From: Zestomonas insulae
Lineage (GTDB): Bacteria; Pseudomonadota; Gammaproteobacteria; Pseudomonadales; Pseudomonadaceae
Direction of reading: 5' to 3'
Length of the DNA: 64,000 nt
Assembly: GCF_016901015.1 (NCBI RefSeq)
Contig: NZ_JAFEUP010000001.1
Coordinates: 124,001 to 188,000, forward strand
Numbering within the stretch: the stretch's first letter is position 1; every line of letters begins with the position of its first letter. Shown here in pieces: positions 45,804 to 55,372 of the stretch. Both the position numbers and the translations under genes were made by a program. The notes under the pieces are model-generated. The model was not told the DNA's origin and did no database searches. It saw nothing but the letters and a program-made list of their open reading frames with translations.

Positions 45804-46946
45804 CTAGGCCGCGCATGATATCCAATTTCGGTAAAACAGCACCAGCGTCGCGGCAAGATCGGACTGGGCGGCCTGTTCGGTGCACCAGTGCTCGGCGTGC
45901 TCGCTCAGCTCCGGCCAGCTTTGCAGGCAGGCCGACCAGCTGTCGGCCATGCCCTCGCCGGCGTTCCAGGCGCGCCACAAACCAGCCAGTGCAGCGTCGG
46001 CAGCCGGTGACAGGCCTTGCCGATAACGATCGAGAAACGCCTGGAGCTTGTCCCAGTGCGCGTGCTCGTCCTGCTCATAGATGTGCCAGAGCAGCGGCCG
46101 CCCTGCCCACTGCGCACGCACGAACGAATCCTCGCCACGCACCGCATTGAAGTCGCAGCTCCACAGCAGCAGGTCGTACTGTTCCTGCCGCACGAATGGC
46201 AAGACATGGACTTGCACGTTACCGCGCCGCCAGCTGCCGCCCACCGCCAGTTCGTCGAGCTTCAGCCAGGCCTGCAGATCGGCAAGGATGCGTCCTTGCG
46301 GCACCAGCAGCTGGGTCGGTGTGGCGCCGGCCGCCAGGGCATCGAGCCAGCCGGCCAGCGCGGCATTCTCATAGGCGAACAGCGAGATCAGCCGCGCACC
46401 GGGTTGCAGCTGCACCCCGAGCTCGGCGAGGAACGCCCGACGCGCTTCAGGATCGGTCTGAAAAGCCTGGCGCCGTGCGAGTAGGCCGGCTTCGCGCAGC
46501 AGGCCGCCGGTGTCGCGGCTGAAGCCAGGAAAGAAGAAGTACTTAGCCAGCCCGCTGGCCTGCAGCGACGGCAGGCCGTGGCAGCCGCCCACCCAGTCCT
46601 CGGCGCTGAGGTATTCCAGGTTCAGCCACAGCACCTGCCCCTTGGCGGCCATCGCCGCGACATAGACAGGAGGCAGATGACAGGCGAACGCCTCGATCAC
46701 CACGTCGGCAGCCTCGACCGGCTGCCACTCGGCCGGCCAGTGGCGCACCTCGACGCCGTGCTGCCACTGGCGCTCGGCAGCGAGGTCGGCTTGCGGACAC
46801 AGGCGCGCGAAGGCCTGCAGATCATCCACCCACAGACGCACGCCCTGCTCGTGCTCGGCCACCAGCTGGCGAGCGAGACGCCAGGTCACACCAATGTCGC
46901 CATAGTTGTCGACGACGCTGCAGAAGATGTCCCAGGTGGCTTTCAT
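45804..46946 (-). CDS. earP: EF-P arginine rhamnosyltransferase EarP
   Basis: 380 residues, GT-B fold inverting glycosyltransferase (GT104). The N-terminal [23 protein letters not shown] contains the acidic acceptor-binding residues (D near 13-17); the C-terminal [24 protein letters not shown] is the dTDP-rhamnose site region. It attaches rhamnose to Arg32 of EF-P. ATG 46946 ([17 protein letters not shown]) is the family start. Confidence 0.95.
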   Translation of the reverse strand: MKATWDIFCSVVDNYGDIGVTWRLARQLVAEHEQGVRLWVDDLQAFARLCPQADLAAERQWQHGVEVRHWPAEWQPVEAADVVIEAFACHLPPVYVAAMAAKGQVLWLNLEYLSAEDWVGGCHGLPSLQASGLAKYFFFPGFSRDTGGLLREAGLLARRQAFQTDPEARRAFLAELGVQLQPGARLISLFAYENAALAGWLDALAAGATPTQLLVPQGRILADLQAWLKLDELAVGGSWRRGNVQVHVLPFVRQEQYDLLLWSCDFNAVRGEDSFVRAQWAGRPLLWHIYEQDEHAHWDKLQAFLDRYRQGLSPAADAALAGLWRAWNAGEGMADSWSACLQSWPELSEHAEHWCTEQAAQSDLAATLVLFYRNWISCAA

Positions 46947-47024
46947 TGCCGGCTCCAGACGTGCACGCCGACATCTGTACCACCGCACTGTGGCAGTGGC
47001 GACCCGTGTCGGACTCCAGAAAGC

Positions 47025-47058
47025 AAAAAAGCCCGAGAACATCGTTCTCGGGCTTTTG
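47025..47058 (-). terminator. terminator after tRNA-Ser
   Basis: AAAAAAGCCCGAGAAC-ATC-GTTCTCGGGCTTTT, just 3' of tRNA-Ser on the minus strand. Confidence 0.85.
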
Positions 47059-47064
47059 CGAAAG

Positions 47065-47154
47065 TGGCGGTGAAGAAGGGATTCGAACCCTTGATACAGT
47101 TTCCTGTATACACACTTTCCAGGCGTGCTCCTTCAACCGCTCGGACACTTCACC
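47065..47154 (-). tRNA. tRNA-Ser (GGA)
   Basis: 90 nt with encoded CCA and a long variable arm (class II). The anticodon loop CTGGAAA gives GGA; the T-loop is GTTCGAATC. Confidence 0.97.
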
Positions 47155-47191
47155 GGATCTCGACAGACGCTGCGGTCCGTCGAGGCGCGCT

Positions 47192-47220
47192 AATCTAGCC
47201 GAATGGATCGCCAAAGGCAA
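47192..47220 (-). promoter_or_regulatory. promoter of tRNA-Ser
   Basis: Minus strand TTGCCT, 17-base spacer, TAGATT, then a GCGCGCC discriminator like that of the tRNA-Glu/Gly operon. A T-rich/A-rich tract (47221-47230) lies just upstream. Confidence 0.65.
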
Positions 47221-47380
47221 AGTTTTTTTGCAGAAGATTCATGCGCTTAAGCCAGAAGACTGGATTGCGCCGACCGTACTGAGGTGACCCGCTGGTCAGT
47301 CAAGGCGCTTTACCTCGGGTATGTCGATGGGTAACGTCTGCCCACCTTTCAGTCTCTGCCACGCCGCAAGGAACTCCGCC

Positions 47381-48070
47381 ATGAGCGACCTGATCAGCTA
47401 CCAATTCGAAGACGGCATTGCCACCCTCACCCTCAGCAATGGCAAGGTCAACGCGATCTCGCCGGACGTGATCGCCGCCTTCAACGCCGCGCTGGACCGT
47501 GCCGAGCAGGATCGTGCGGTGGTGATCATCACCGGCCAGCCGGGCATTCTCTCCGGCGGTTACGACCTCAAGGTGATGACCTCCGGCCCGCAGAACGCCA
47601 TAAACCTGGTCGCTGCCGGCTCCACCCTGGCGCGCCGCATGCTCGCCCACCCGTTCCCGGTGATCGTCGCCTGCCCCGGCCATGCCGTGGCCAAGGGTGC
47701 GTTCATCCTGCTCTCTGCCGACTACCGCATTGGCGTCGAAGGCCCGTTCAGCATCGGCCTGAACGAAGTGCAGATCGGCATGACCATGCACCACGTCGGC
47801 ATCGAGCTGGCACGTGACCGCCTGCGCAAGTCGGTGTTCCATCGCTCGGTGATCAACGGCGAAATGTTCAACCCGCACGACGCGGTCGACGCCGGCTTCC
47901 TCGACAAGGTGGTGCCGGCTGAAGAGCTGCAGGCCACTGCTCTCGCCGCGGCGCAGCAGCTGAAGAAGATCAACATGACCGCACACCGCAACACCAAGCT
48001 GAAAGTGCGCAAGGCGCTGCTGGAGACCCTCGACAAGTCCATCGAGCTGGATCGTCAGCACGCGGTCTGA
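47381..48070 (+). CDS. crotonase/enoyl-CoA hydratase family protein
   Basis: 229 residues. ATG 47381 follows AAGGA. Oxyanion-hole blocks: GQPGILSGGYDLKVM and CPGHAVAKGAFILLSADYRIG; the NEVQIGMTMHHVG helix carries a Glu. Shorter than typical hydratases because the C-terminal trimerisation helices are reduced. It acts on an acyl-CoA. Not linked to other fatty-acid genes; ends in a terminator. Confidence 0.88.
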   Translation: MSDLISYQFEDGIATLTLSNGKVNAISPDVIAAFNAALDRAEQDRAVVIITGQPGILSGGYDLKVMTSGPQNAINLVAAGSTLARRMLAHPFPVIVACPGHAVAKGAFILLSADYRIGVEGPFSIGLNEVQIGMTMHHVGIELARDRLRKSVFHRSVINGEMFNPHDAVDAGFLDKVVPAEELQATALAAAQQLKKINMTAHRNTKLKVRKALLETLDKSIELDRQHAV

Positions 48071-48090
48071 GCCCCACCCAGCCCTGCAAG

Positions 48091-48116
48091 AAGCCCGGCG
48101 TGTGCCGGGTTTTTTA
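48091..48116 (+). terminator. rho-independent terminator
   Basis: AAGCCCGGC-GTGT-GCCGGGTTTTTT after the crotonase gene; it overlaps the last bases of the convergent hydrolase. Confidence 0.85.
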
Positions 48117-48965
48117 TGCGCGTCGTTCCACCTGGGCCGGTTGCTGCGCCAGCCAGCTGGCGATCCGCTCGACCACGCTGTGCGGCGCCTTGAGCCAGGC
48201 GCTGTGCGGATTCTCCTGCGGTGGGCGTGGCGAGGGCAGCAGGTCAATCTGCGGCGGCGCCTGGATCATTTCCGCCAAACCGCGCGTGGAAGCCGGCGGC
48301 GCGAAGGTGTCGCCGTCGATGGCGATGTACAGCGAGCGGGTCGGATTGTCCGCGCTGCGGCTTTGCGCCAGACCGGTGTGGCGGAAGCTGCCGGTCCAGG
48401 CCACCCGACCCCAGTCACGCATCAGCTGGCGCGCTTCGTGGCCGCCGAAGCCGATGCGCTTGCCGGGCAGGTAGCCCAGCACGGCAGTGAGCAGGTTGAA
48501 GATCACCGCCACAGTCGGCGTCATCAGCCGGCGCAAGCCCTGCCAATGGCGGTAGTGAATGTTGCCGCAGGCCACGCCAATCACCGTCACGCCGCTATTG
48601 GGATGCGCCGCGGCGTACAGCGTGGCGACCTGGCCACCGAGGCTGTGCCCGACCAGCACCTGCAGGCTGCCGGGAAAGTGCCGCTCGGCGGCGCCGCGCA
48701 GCTGCGGCACGAAGTCCTCGACCAGCTGTCGATAGCCATAGTCGAACTGTCGAGACGGCCGCGGGCGGCTCTCGCCCTGCCCCGGCCAATCCGCCACCAG
48801 CACGTTCAGACCGGCCTGCACCAGGCTCTGCGCCAGCGCTTCGTACTTGCGCGCGGCCACCCCCAGCGCTGGCAGGATCAGCAGCACCGGCGCGCCGGAA
48901 CCCGCCGAGTAGGTGGTGTACGGGCACTGGCAGCGGCCGCCGGCAAAGGGCACGGCTTCGGACAT
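48114..48965 (-). CDS. alpha/beta hydrolase (serine aminopeptidase S33-like)
   Basis: 283 residues. Nucleophile elbow GHSLGG (about 109-114), oxyanion strand PVLLILPALGVAARKY, acid near AIDGDTFAPP and His near NPHSAWLKAPHSVV. No signal peptide. The substrate cannot be told. Divergent from corA with a palindrome between them. Confidence 0.88.
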   Translation of the reverse strand: MSEAVPFAGGRCQCPYTTYSAGSGAPVLLILPALGVAARKYEALAQSLVQAGLNVLVADWPGQGESRPRPSRQFDYGYRQLVEDFVPQLRGAAERHFPGSLQVLVGHSLGGQVATLYAAAHPNSGVTVIGVACGNIHYRHWQGLRRLMTPTVAVIFNLLTAVLGYLPGKRIGFGGHEARQLMRDWGRVAWTGSFRHTGLAQSRSADNPTRSLYIAIDGDTFAPPASTRGLAEMIQAPPQIDLLPSPRPPQENPHSAWLKAPHSVVERIASWLAQQPAQVERRA

Positions 48966-49008
48966 GGTGAGGCTCCTTGTTCTGGGGCGGTTACGTCAGC
49001 GACGAATT

Positions 49009-49024
49009 TAGAGCAGTTGCTCTA
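49009..49024. promoter_or_regulatory. candidate operator palindrome
   Basis: TAGAGCA-GT-TGCTCTA, perfect 7-base arms, in the divergent gap between the hydrolase (start 48965) and corA (start 49116). Confidence 0.4.
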
Positions 49025-49115
49025 GCTCCACCATAACCGCGCAGGTAATACATCTGCCATGCTCAATGCGGCGCCGCACGGCGCCGCCCCAGCCAGCCAG
49101 GAGAAGCACGAAGTC

Positions 49116-50087
49116 ATGGCCCGAGTCGTAGCCGCGGCGGTGTATGCCAAAGGTAAGAAAGTCTCCGATATCTCGCTCGATCAAGGCGCCCAATGGGCCG
49201 CGCAGGACGGCCACTTCGTGTGGATCGGCCTGCACGACCCAGGCAGCAGTGAAGTGCTCAGCCTGCAGCAGCAGTTCAATCTGCACCCGCTGGCCGTCGA
49301 GGATGCGCTGCTGCAGCACACCCGGCCGAAGCTGGAAACCTTCGGCGATGCGCTGTTCATGGTGGTCTACTCGCCGATCGTCGACGACGACAAGCTGGTG
49401 TTCATCGAGACCCAGCTGTTCGCCGGCAAGGGCTATGTGATCAGCGCGCGCTACGGCGAATCACCCTCCTACGCCGCGGTGCGCCAGCGCAGCGAGGCAC
49501 AGCCGCAGATGCTCGAGCACGGCGAGGACTTCGTGCTCTATGCGCTGCTGAGCTTCGTGATCGAGAACTACCGGCCGCTGCTCGACCAGTACCACGATCG
49601 CATGGAAGAGATGGAGCAGCAGGTGCTCAACAATCCTTTGAGCCAGGAGGATGTCGAACAGATCCAGGCCACCCGCCGCGACCTGCTGCGCCTGCGCCGC
49701 TACCTGGCGCCGCTCGAGGAGATTTGCCAGGACCTGCAGCACCTGGATTTCCCCTTCATCGACAAGCTCATGCACCCGTACTTCCGCGACGTGGCGATCC
49801 ACGTCCAGCGCCTGCTGGAGGACCTGGTGGCACAGCGCGAGATGGCCGACCACGCGATCGAAATCGGCCTGTTGCTGGAGTCCTCGCGGCAGAGCGTGGT
49901 GCAGCGCAAGTTCGCCGCCTGGGCGGCGATTCTCGCCTTCCCCACGGCGATTGCCGGGATCTACGGGATGAACTTCCAGAACATGCCGGAGCTGAGCTGG
50001 CAGTACGGCTACTTCGGGGTATGGGGGATCATCATTGCCGGCTGCGGCGGGCTGTACGCCAACTTCAAGCGCATGGACTGGCTGTAG
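49116..50087 (+). CDS. corA: CorA-family magnesium/divalent cation channel
   Basis: 323 residues. A long cytoplasmic alpha/beta funnel domain with the charged stalk helix, then two C-terminal TM helices with the pore motif YGMNF (about 291-295) and NMPE loop. ATG 49116 (MARVVAAAVYAKGKKV) has AGGAGA upstream; ATG 49059 is less likely. Pentameric Mg2+ (or Co2+/Ni2+) uptake. Confidence 0.92.
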   Translation: MARVVAAAVYAKGKKVSDISLDQGAQWAAQDGHFVWIGLHDPGSSEVLSLQQQFNLHPLAVEDALLQHTRPKLETFGDALFMVVYSPIVDDDKLVFIETQLFAGKGYVISARYGESPSYAAVRQRSEAQPQMLEHGEDFVLYALLSFVIENYRPLLDQYHDRMEEMEQQVLNNPLSQEDVEQIQATRRDLLRLRRYLAPLEEICQDLQHLDFPFIDKLMHPYFRDVAIHVQRLLEDLVAQREMADHAIEIGLLLESSRQSVVQRKFAAWAAILAFPTAIAGIYGMNFQNMPELSWQYGYFGVWGIIIAGCGGLYANFKRMDWL

Positions 50088-50120
50088 CGATGCGGGGCGC
50101 GGACGCGCCCCGCTCCACCG

Positions 50121-50849
50121 TTACGCCGGCTGCTTGTCGCGACCGGTGGCGACGAAACGCATCATCCACTCGGCAACCACATGCCCCTGGTGGTCCTGAT
50201 CGAGACTGGCGATGCCCTGCTGGTAGATCTGCTCGCCGAGGTGCTGCTGGCGAATGTCGAGCAGCGCGCGCGAGTAGTCGTGGATAAACTCCGGGTGGCC
50301 CTGGAAGCACAGCACCTGGTCCTCGATGGCATAGGCGGCGTGCGGGCAGAAGTCGCTCGAGGCGATCAGCGTGGCGTTCTCCGGCAGCTGGGTGACCTGG
50401 TCCTGGTGACTGATCAGCAGGGTCAAGTCATCGATCGCCGGGGTCATCCACTCCGGTTGCTTGGCGATGCGGTACTGGTGGGTGCCCACGCCCCACCCCT
50501 GCACAGCACGTTCGGCCTTGCCGCCGAGCAGCAGGGCCAGCAGCTGATGACCGAAGCACACGCCGAGCAGCTTGTCGCCGCGCGCATAGCGTTCCAGCAG
50601 GTAGGTCTTGAGCACCTGAATCCACGGATCGGGGCCGAACGAGTCGGCCTTGCTGCCGGTCACCAGGTAGGCATCGAACTGCTCGGTGTCCGCCGGATAC
50701 TCGCCCGCCACCACGTTGTACACGCTGAACTGCGCCGGAATCGGCTGACGGCTGAACAGCTTTTCGAACATGTGGCCGTAGCCTTGGTATTGATCGACCA
50801 GTTCGGGGCGAAGGTTGTCAGTTTCCAGAATGCAGATGCGCAGCGTCAT
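50121..50849 (-). CDS. class I glutamine amidotransferase domain protein
   Basis: 242 residues, stand-alone GATase1. Nucleophile Cys in GVCFGHQLLA (near 98), catalytic His/Glu in GHPEF (near 185-190). The first strand MTLRICILETDNLRPEL and VTGSKADSFGPDPW are typical of GuaA-like orphan domains (YfeJ type). No synthetase partner nearby. It shares the motif pattern of, but is clearly different from, the amidotransferase at 61711. Confidence 0.88.
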   Translation of the reverse strand: MTLRICILETDNLRPELVDQYQGYGHMFEKLFSRQPIPAQFSVYNVVAGEYPADTEQFDAYLVTGSKADSFGPDPWIQVLKTYLLERYARGDKLLGVCFGHQLLALLLGGKAERAVQGWGVGTHQYRIAKQPEWMTPAIDDLTLLISHQDQVTQLPENATLIASSDFCPHAAYAIEDQVLCFQGHPEFIHDYSRALLDIRQQHLGEQIYQQGIASLDQDHQGHVVAEWMMRFVATGRDKQPA

Positions 50850-51120
50850 GAAGTGTCCTGAGGCGGTGGAACGTGTCGATTGTGCGTTTTATCTAACACA
50901 GGCCAGGCGGCAAGAAAACAGGCTTCCGACATAAAACCTTAAGCGCTCAGGAAAAAGCCTCAAATGGCCGGCTACAGCGCGCGTCAATAAAACACAACGC
51001 GGGCAATCATCATTGGCCGTGATACTGACCATGAAGGGCATTCACTTCTGCCGCCGCGCCGACTTGGCAATGATCTCCTCCAACGGGGCCCACCCCCTTC
51101 GCCACTGTGAGGACATCGTC

Positions 51121-51246
51121 ATGAGCAAATACGCCGCCATCGCCAGCCTGATCGCCGCCTCCGCCTTCATCGGCAGCAGCGACCCGCAGCGCTACCAGGT
51201 CAAGACCCGCAAGGTCGCCGCCCGCACCGAGAAGAAACCGCAGTAA
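51121..51246 (+). CDS. small hypothetical protein
   Basis: 41 residues: an Ala/Ile-rich N-terminus (MSKYAAIASLIAASAFIGSS) and a Lys/Arg-rich C-terminus. GAGG lies about 8 bases upstream of ATG. It may be a short exported or membrane-associated peptide. It precedes another small gene by 45 bp. Not recognised. Confidence 0.5.
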   Translation: MSKYAAIASLIAASAFIGSSDPQRYQVKTRKVAARTEKKPQ

Positions 51247-51291
51247 GCCTTGGCGCCGCCCAGCGGCGCCGGCTCCCCACGGAGAATTGTC

Positions 51292-51498
51292 ATGGCCAGC
51301 GCATCGCACCTCGGTATCCAGCAGGCTTATGGCGTGACCTACGCCAGCCTCGAAGATGATCAGCTGTGCTTCGAGTCAGAGCTGGCCTTCCAGCTCGACG
51401 ACGGCAGCCTGCTGACCCTGCACCTGCCCACGCCCAATCAGGAGCGGCGGGCCATCCAGCAGGCCGTGATGCGCCACGCTCAACTGTCGGCGCGCTGA
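51292..51498 (+). CDS. small hypothetical protein
   Basis: 68 residues, acidic, beta-rich (GVTYASLEDDQLCFESELAFQLDDGSLLTLHLP). GGAGAA upstream of ATG 51292; a strong terminator follows, supporting a real gene. Possibly cotranscribed with the 41-residue ORF. Not recognised. Confidence 0.65.
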   Translation: MASASHLGIQQAYGVTYASLEDDQLCFESELAFQLDDGSLLTLHLPTPNQERRAIQQAVMRHAQLSAR

Positions 51499-51507
51499 AG
51501 CGCAGAC

Positions 51508-51540
51508 GAAAAAAACCGGCCACCAGGGCCGGTTTTTTCT
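51508..51540. terminator. bidirectional terminator
   Basis: AAAAAAACCGGCC-ACCA-GGGCCGGTTTTTTCT between the small gene and the convergent fadB-like gene. Confidence 0.9.
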
Positions 51541-51551
51541 TGCCAGGCGAC

Positions 51552-53696
51552 TTAGAAGCGCTCGCCCTTGGCCGCTTTCTCCAGCAGCAGCGCCGGCGGT
51601 TCGAAACGCTCGCCGTACTGCTCGGCGAGGTACTGGGCGCGAGCCACGAAGTCCTGCACGCCGTACTGGTTGATGAACTGCAGCGCACCGCCACTCCAGG
51701 CGGCGAAGCCGATGCCGAAGATCGAGCCGATGTTGGCGTCGGCGGTCGACAGCAGCACGTTCTCCTCGACGCAACGCACGGTCTCGATGGCCTGGATGAA
51801 CAGGATACGATCGCGCACATCGAGCGCGGGAATCTGCCGATCGGCCTTCTCGAAGCGCGCCTTGAGCTCCGGCCACAGGTGCTTCTTGCCACCCTGCGGG
51901 TATTCGTAGAAGCCACCGCCGGCCGCTTTGCCCGGGCGCTTGTACTCATTGACCATCAGGTCGACCACGGCAAACGCCGGGTGCGCCGGTAGCGGTTTGC
52001 CTTCGGCTTGCAGGTCCTTGGCAGTCTGCGCACGGATGTGCGCCATCAGGCTCATCGAGACTTCGTCGGACACCGCCAGCGGGCCGACCGGCATGCCGGC
52101 CTTGCGCGCTTCGGTCTCGATCATCGCCGCGTTGACGCCTTCGCCGAGCATGGCCAGGCCTTCGTTGGTGAAGGTGCCGAACACCCGCGAGGTGAAGAAG
52201 CCACGGCTGTCGTTGACCACGATCGGGGTCTTCTTGATCTGCAGCACGTAGTCGAAGGCACGCGCCAGGGTCTCGTCGCTGGTCTGCTCGCCGCGGATGA
52301 TCTCCACCAGCGGCATCTTGTCGACCGGGCTGAAGAAGTGCAGGCCGATGAACTTCTCCGGCTTGGCCACTGCGGTGGCCAAGCCGGTGATCGGCAGCGT
52401 CGAGGTGTTCGAGGCGATTACCGCATCACTCAACGCCGCAGCTTCGGCGGCAGCCGTCACCTTGCCCTTCAGCGCGCGGTCTTCGAACACCGCCTCGATG
52501 ATCAGGTCACAGCCCTCGAAATCCGCGTCACTGGCGGTCGCCTTGATCCGCGCCAGCAGCGCGTCGCGCTTCTCGGCGCTGAGCTTGCCGCGCGCCACCT
52601 GCTTGTCCAGCAGGCCGGCGGAGTAGGCCTTGCCCTTCTCGGCGGCTTCCAGCGAGACATCCTTGAGCACCACATCGATGCCGGCGACCGCACTGACGTA
52701 GGCGATGCCCGCGCCCATCATGCCGGCGCCGAGCACCCCGACCTTCTTCGTCGCGCTGACCGGGAAACCTTGCGGGCGAGACTTGCCGGCATTGATCTCG
52801 TTCAGCTGGAACCAGAAGGTGCCGATCATGTTCTTCGCCACCTGGCCGGTGACCAGCTCGGTGAAGTAGCGCGCCTCGATGATGTGCGCGGTATCGAAAT
52901 CGACCTGGGCGCCTTCGACCGCGGCGCTGAGAATCTTCTCCGGCGCCGGGAAGCAGCCCTTGGTCTTGTCGCGCAGCACCGACGGCGCGATGGAGAGCAT
53001 CTGCGCGACATTCGGGCTCGACGGCGTGCCGCCGGGCATCTTGTAGCCGGCGACGTCCCACGGCTGCTTGGCGGCCGGGTTGGCGGCGATCCAGGCGCGC
53101 GCCTTGGCCAGCATCTCCTCGCGGTCATTAGCGATGTCGTGGATCAGGCCGGCCTTGAGGGCGTCCTGGGCGCCGACCTTCTTGCCTTCGAGCAGGTACG
53201 GCAGCGATTTCTCGATGCCCAGCAGGCGCACCATGCGCACCACCCCGCCGCCGCCCGGCAGCAGGCCGAGGGTGACTTCCGGCAGGCCGAGCTGCACGCC
53301 CTTGTCGTTCAGCGCGATGCGATGCTGGCACGCCAGGCAGATTTCCCAGCCGCCGCCCAGCGCCGCGCCGTTGATGGCCGCGACCACCGGCTTGCCGAGG
53401 GTCTCCAGAGTACGCAGCTGCGCCTTGAGGCCCAGTACGTGGTGGTAGAAGTCGCTGGCTTCGGCCTTGGTGACCTTGATCAGGTCGTTCAGGTCGCCGC
53501 CGGCGAAGAAGGTCTTCTTCGCCGAGGTGATGATCACCCCGGCGATGTCCGCCTGCTCGGCGCTCAGGCGAGCCACGGTGGCGCCCATCGCGGCCACGTA
53601 GGTGGCGTTCATGGTGTTGGCGCTCTGGCCGGGCATATCGATGGTCAGGACGACGATATTGTCCTGGCCTTTTTCGTAACGGATGGCGTCAGTCAT
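51552..53696 (-). CDS. fadB: fused enoyl-CoA hydratase / 3-hydroxyacyl-CoA dehydrogenase, FadB-like
   Basis: 714 residues. N-terminal crotonase half (1-190) with GGDLNDLIKV and NGAALGGGWEICLACQHR, GLPEVTLGLLPGGGG; then the NAD-binding GAGMMGAGIAYVSA (about 322-335) and GLHFFSPVDKMPLVEI with the catalytic His; C-terminal dehydrogenase repeats to the end. It resembles PA1737 from memory, not the fatty-acid FadB of the fadBA5 operon. Steps 2 and 3 of beta-oxidation. 15 bp after the thiolase gene. Confidence 0.93.
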   Translation of the reverse strand: MTDAIRYEKGQDNIVVLTIDMPGQSANTMNATYVAAMGATVARLSAEQADIAGVIITSAKKTFFAGGDLNDLIKVTKAEASDFYHHVLGLKAQLRTLETLGKPVVAAINGAALGGGWEICLACQHRIALNDKGVQLGLPEVTLGLLPGGGGVVRMVRLLGIEKSLPYLLEGKKVGAQDALKAGLIHDIANDREEMLAKARAWIAANPAAKQPWDVAGYKMPGGTPSSPNVAQMLSIAPSVLRDKTKGCFPAPEKILSAAVEGAQVDFDTAHIIEARYFTELVTGQVAKNMIGTFWFQLNEINAGKSRPQGFPVSATKKVGVLGAGMMGAGIAYVSAVAGIDVVLKDVSLEAAEKGKAYSAGLLDKQVARGKLSAEKRDALLARIKATASDADFEGCDLIIEAVFEDRALKGKVTAAAEAAALSDAVIASNTSTLPITGLATAVAKPEKFIGLHFFSPVDKMPLVEIIRGEQTSDETLARAFDYVLQIKKTPIVVNDSRGFFTSRVFGTFTNEGLAMLGEGVNAAMIETEARKAGMPVGPLAVSDEVSMSLMAHIRAQTAKDLQAEGKPLPAHPAFAVVDLMVNEYKRPGKAAGGGFYEYPQGGKKHLWPELKARFEKADRQIPALDVRDRILFIQAIETVRCVEENVLLSTADANIGSIFGIGFAAWSGGALQFINQYGVQDFVARAQYLAEQYGERFEPPALLLEKAAKGERF

Positions 53697-53711
53697 TTTT
53701 CTTCTCCGGCC

Positions 53712-54920
53712 TCAAACACGCTCGATGATCGTTGCGATACCCATGCCGCCGCCAACACACAGCGTGGCCAGGCCGTAGCGCAGACCGCGCTTCTCCAACT
53801 CATCGAGCAGGGTGCCGAGGATGGCGCAACCGGTGGCGCCGAGCGGGTGCCCCATGGCGATCGAGCCGCCGTTGACGTTGACCTTGCTCTCCGGCACGCC
53901 CATGTCCTTCATGAACTTGAGCACCACCGAGGCGAAGGCTTCGTTGACCTCGAACAGGTCGATGTCGTCGACCTTCAGGCCGGCCTTGGCCAGCGCCTTG
54001 CGGGTCGCCGGCGCCGGGCCGGTGAGCATGATGGTGGGGTCGGTGCTGGTCACCGCGGTGGCGACGATGCGCGCACGCGGCTTCAGGCCGAGTTCCTTGC
54101 CCTTGGCTTCGGAGCCGATCAGCATCAGCGCGGCGCCGTCGACGATGCCCGAGCTGTTGCCCGGGGTGTGCACGTGCTCGATGCGCTCGACGTGGCTGTA
54201 CTGGCGCAGCGCGGTGGCGTCGAAGCCCATCTGGCCCATCATCTCGAAGCTCGGCTTGAGCTTGCCGAGGCCTTCCTGGGTGGAGTCGCCACGGATGAAC
54301 TCGTCGTGGTCGAGGACCACCACGCCGTTCTGGTCGACCACCGGGATCAGCGATTTCTTGAACGAACCGTCGGCGCTGGCGCGCGCGGCCTTCTGCTGCG
54401 AACGCAGGGCGAAGGCATCAACATCGGCGCGGCTGAAGCCTTCCAGGGTGGCGATCAGGTCGGCGCCGACGCCCTGCGGAACGAAGCTGGTGTGCAGGTT
54501 GGTTTCCGGGTCCAGCGCCCAGGCGCCGCCGTCGGAGCCCATCGGCACGCGCGACATGGATTCCACGCCGCCGACCACCACCAGGTCCTCAAAGCCCGAG
54601 CGCACCTTCATCGCGCCCATGTTCACGGCTTCCAGCCCGGACGCGCAGAAGCGGTTGAGCTGCACGCCGGAGACGCTGATGTCCCAGTCGGCAGCCATCA
54701 CGGCAGTCTTGGCAATATCCGCGCCCTGATCGCCCACCGGGCTGACACAGCCCAGCACGACGTCGTCGACCTGGCTGGTGTCCAGCTGGTTGCGCCGCGC
54801 CAGCTCTTTGAGCAGGCCGGCCACCAGGGTCACGGGCTTGACGCTGTGCAGCGCGCCGTCCTTCTTGCCTTTGCCGCGCGGGGTCCGCACCGCGTCGAAA
54901 ATCCAAGCTTCGGTAGTCAT
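53712..54920 (-). CDS. fadA: acetyl-CoA acyltransferase (thiolase), FadA-like
   Basis: 402 residues. Nucleophilic Cys in [15 protein letters not shown] (near 92), His in [14 protein letters not shown], second Cys in [18 protein letters not shown] signature present. ATG 54920 opens [16 protein letters not shown], the family start, after GAGGAC. It performs the thiolytic last step and is first in the operon with the fadB-like gene. Confidence 0.95.
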   Translation of the reverse strand: MTTEAWIFDAVRTPRGKGKKDGALHSVKPVTLVAGLLKELARRNQLDTSQVDDVVLGCVSPVGDQGADIAKTAVMAADWDISVSGVQLNRFCASGLEAVNMGAMKVRSGFEDLVVVGGVESMSRVPMGSDGGAWALDPETNLHTSFVPQGVGADLIATLEGFSRADVDAFALRSQQKAARASADGSFKKSLIPVVDQNGVVVLDHDEFIRGDSTQEGLGKLKPSFEMMGQMGFDATALRQYSHVERIEHVHTPGNSSGIVDGAALMLIGSEAKGKELGLKPRARIVATAVTSTDPTIMLTGPAPATRKALAKAGLKVDDIDLFEVNEAFASVVLKFMKDMGVPESKVNVNGGSIAMGHPLGATGCAILGTLLDELEKRGLRYGLATLCVGGGMGIATIIERV

Positions 54921-55002
54921 GTCGTCCTCTGGCCTCCCGGAGGGAGGAGTCGGTGGCAGTGTGCAATCGGGGCGCAGCCCGAGCTCCACTCGTTCTTGTT
55001 TG

Positions 55003-55080
55003 AGCGCTCTACACCTTACTCGCAGGGCCCTCAGGCTCAATGACCGAAGCGCTCAGCGCCATTGACTGCAGCGCTCAGAC
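55003..55080. promoter_or_regulatory. repeated AGCGCT palindromes upstream of the thiolase operon
   Basis: AGCGCT cores at 55003, 55048 and 55070. The last two lie within a direct repeat TGAC(C/T)G(A/C)AGCGCTCAG spaced about 22 bp (two helical turns), 80-160 bp before the operon start. Candidate regulator sites; the regulator is not known. Confidence 0.4.
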
Positions 55081-55179
55081 GAACGGTCGGGCTAGGACTA
55101 ACGTCTGAGAACCGTGCGGCGAAGGGTCTGGCGCAAGGGTTCGGCACGAGCGGCGCCGGTCTGGCATAACTCAGTGGCA

Positions 55180-55287
55180 CTAAAACACTGAGTTTGGGCG
55201 CGAACTCTTCTAAAGAAGCCGTGACGCAGGCCCTAGATTTACCAGTGCAAGGGGCCGCCGCCGGGTTTTGCCGGGGCGGTTTTTTTG
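55180..55287 (+). ncRNA. candidate small RNA or leader with intrinsic terminator
   Basis: A hairpin GGCCGCCGCCGG-GTTT-TGCCGGGGCGG followed by TTTTTTT (about 55251-55287) ends a stretch with no upstream + strand gene. CACTGAG repeats at 55170-55192 could pair. It may be a free-standing sRNA or an attenuated leader of the 31-residue gene at 55373. The 5' end is a guess. Confidence 0.3.
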
Positions 55288-55372
55288 TCCACGCTTCGGC
55301 GTGACGCGTTCGCCGGACACGCCGTTAGAGCCGGCAACAGACGCCACCGAACAAGAACAAAAGGCAACGGCC

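Noticed and set aside
52008..55043. Open frame of about 1000 codons antisense to the fadB/thiolase operon
   Set aside because: Shadow of high third-position GC; both minus-strand genes have intact catalytic motifs.
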